14,514 nt of DNA from Pseudomonadota bacterium (GTDB lineage: Bacteria; Pseudomonadota; Alphaproteobacteria; UBA9219; RGZA01), in contig JACQAB010000058.1 of NCBI GenBank assembly GCA_016195205.1, positions 1 through 14,514 on the forward strand. Reading direction: 5' to 3'. The notes under the pieces were generated by a model. That model saw only the letters and a list, made by a program, of their open reading frames with translations. It was not told the DNA's origin and did not search any database. How positions within the stretch are numbered: position 1 is the stretch's first letter; the number at the start of each line of letters is the position of its first letter. Positions 14,048 to 14,514 of the stretch are shown in pieces. Made by a program: the position numbers and the translations under genes.

Positions 14048-14514
14048 CTAAATATGAATCGGCCGGTTATCCACGGCCAGCGCGGCTTCTTTCACCGCTT
14101 CGTTCAGCGTGGGATGCGCGTGGCAGGTGCGGGCAATGTCTTCCGCCGAGGCGCCGAACTCGATACCCAAAGCCAATTCGGCAATCAGCGTTCCCGCCTC
14201 GTGCCCCACGATGTGGCAGCCCAGCACACGGCCCGTGCGCGCATCGGCCAGAATTTTCACGAAGCCTTCGGTGGCGGCCAGGGCGCGGGCGCGGCCATTG
14301 GCGGTGAAGGGAAATTTGCCGGTTTTGTATTCCACGCCGGCTTTTTTCAGCTCTTCTTCCGTTTTGCCGACCGAGGCCACTTCCGGCTCGGTATAAACCA
14401 CGTTGGGGATAGCGTCGTAATTGATGTGGCCCGATTGCCCGGCCATGATTTCGGCGCAGACCACGCCTTCATCTTCCGCTTTGTGCGCCAGCATGGGCCC
14501 GGCGATCACGTCGC
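14048..14514 (-). CDS. lpd: Dihydrolipoyl dehydrogenase (E3), C-terminal part (5' end outside window)
   Basis: The frame is open to the window edge and ends at TAG 14048-14050, giving about 155 residues. The segment DVIAGPMLAHKAEDEG is the end of the FAD/NAD domain. VVYTEPEVASVGKTEEE, GFVKIL, GCHIVGHEAG and CHAHPTLNEAVKEAAL are the dimerisation-domain signatures. The last of these holds the catalytic His-Glu pair (HPTLNE). The natural-looking C terminus (DNRPIHI) shows that the DUF4238 insertion next to it did not truncate this gene. The enzyme reoxidises lipoamide in the 2-oxoacid dehydrogenase complexes, which are presumably encoded beyond the window edge. Confidence 0.95.
   Translation of the reverse strand, partial: DVIAGPMLAHKAEDEGVVCAEIMAGQSGHINYDAIPNVVYTEPEVASVGKTEEELKKAGVEYKTGKFPFTANGRARALAATEGFVKILADARTGRVLGCHIVGHEAGTLIAELALGIEFGASAEDIARTCHAHPTLNEAVKEAALAVDNRPIHI

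Noticed and set aside
1..14514. tRNA, rRNA, CRISPR arrays, insertion sequences, integrases
   Set aside because: I saw no tRNA-like cloverleaf, regularly spaced repeats, transposase or integrase motifs in either strand.

Overview
The window looks like chromosomal DNA of an alphaproteobacterium, probably from an uncultured or poorly sampled lineage. The evidence is a GC-rich core gene set with typical alphaproteobacterial neighbourhoods: ftsK, lolA and xth in one direction, carD beside an fdxA remnant, and a chorismate mutase / HisC-type aminotransferase / prephenate dehydrogenase operon. The order within the class cannot be fixed by eye.

Layout. 1-537 (+) is the 3' end of an M16 metallopeptidase gene. 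534-2067 (-) carries lolA and then xth, which with ftsK (3741-6116, -) form a cluster that is normally contiguous. Here the cluster is split at 2098-3744 by two orphan genes (187 aa, -; 211 aa, +) and a roughly 90-nt double-hairpin repeat. Upstream of ftsK is a phosphoesterase-fold protein that has lost its metal-binding residues (6263-7099, -), then carD (7212-7805, -) with a strong intrinsic terminator. Upstream of carD, where alphaproteobacteria usually carry fdxA, only the last 46 codons of fdxA survive (8127-8267, -). They are cut off by nadA (8293-9285, +). After nadA come two orphan genes on the minus strand (200 aa and 78 aa), each with a credible ribosome site and promoter. The aromatic amino acid operon follows (10366-13248, +): a chorismate mutase with a degenerate prephenate-dehydratase/ACT tail, an aminotransferase and prephenate dehydrogenase. 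An AT-rich DUF4238-type gene broken by an internal deletion (13245-14046, -) fills the space up to the 3' end of lpd (14048-14514, -).

How the genes work together. LolA carries lipoproteins across the periplasm, FtsK couples division to chromosome segregation, and Xth repairs abasic sites; these look like co-located housekeeping genes rather than one pathway. CarD tunes RNA polymerase at promoters. NadA makes quinolinate for NAD. The 10366-13248 operon takes chorismate to prephenate and on towards tyrosine and possibly phenylalanine.

I found no convincing novel multi-gene system. The observations most worth following are the decayed or repurposed proteins (dead phosphoesterase next to carD, pseudo-PheA), the fdxA remnant at the nadA junction, and the insertions splitting the ftsK-lolA cluster.
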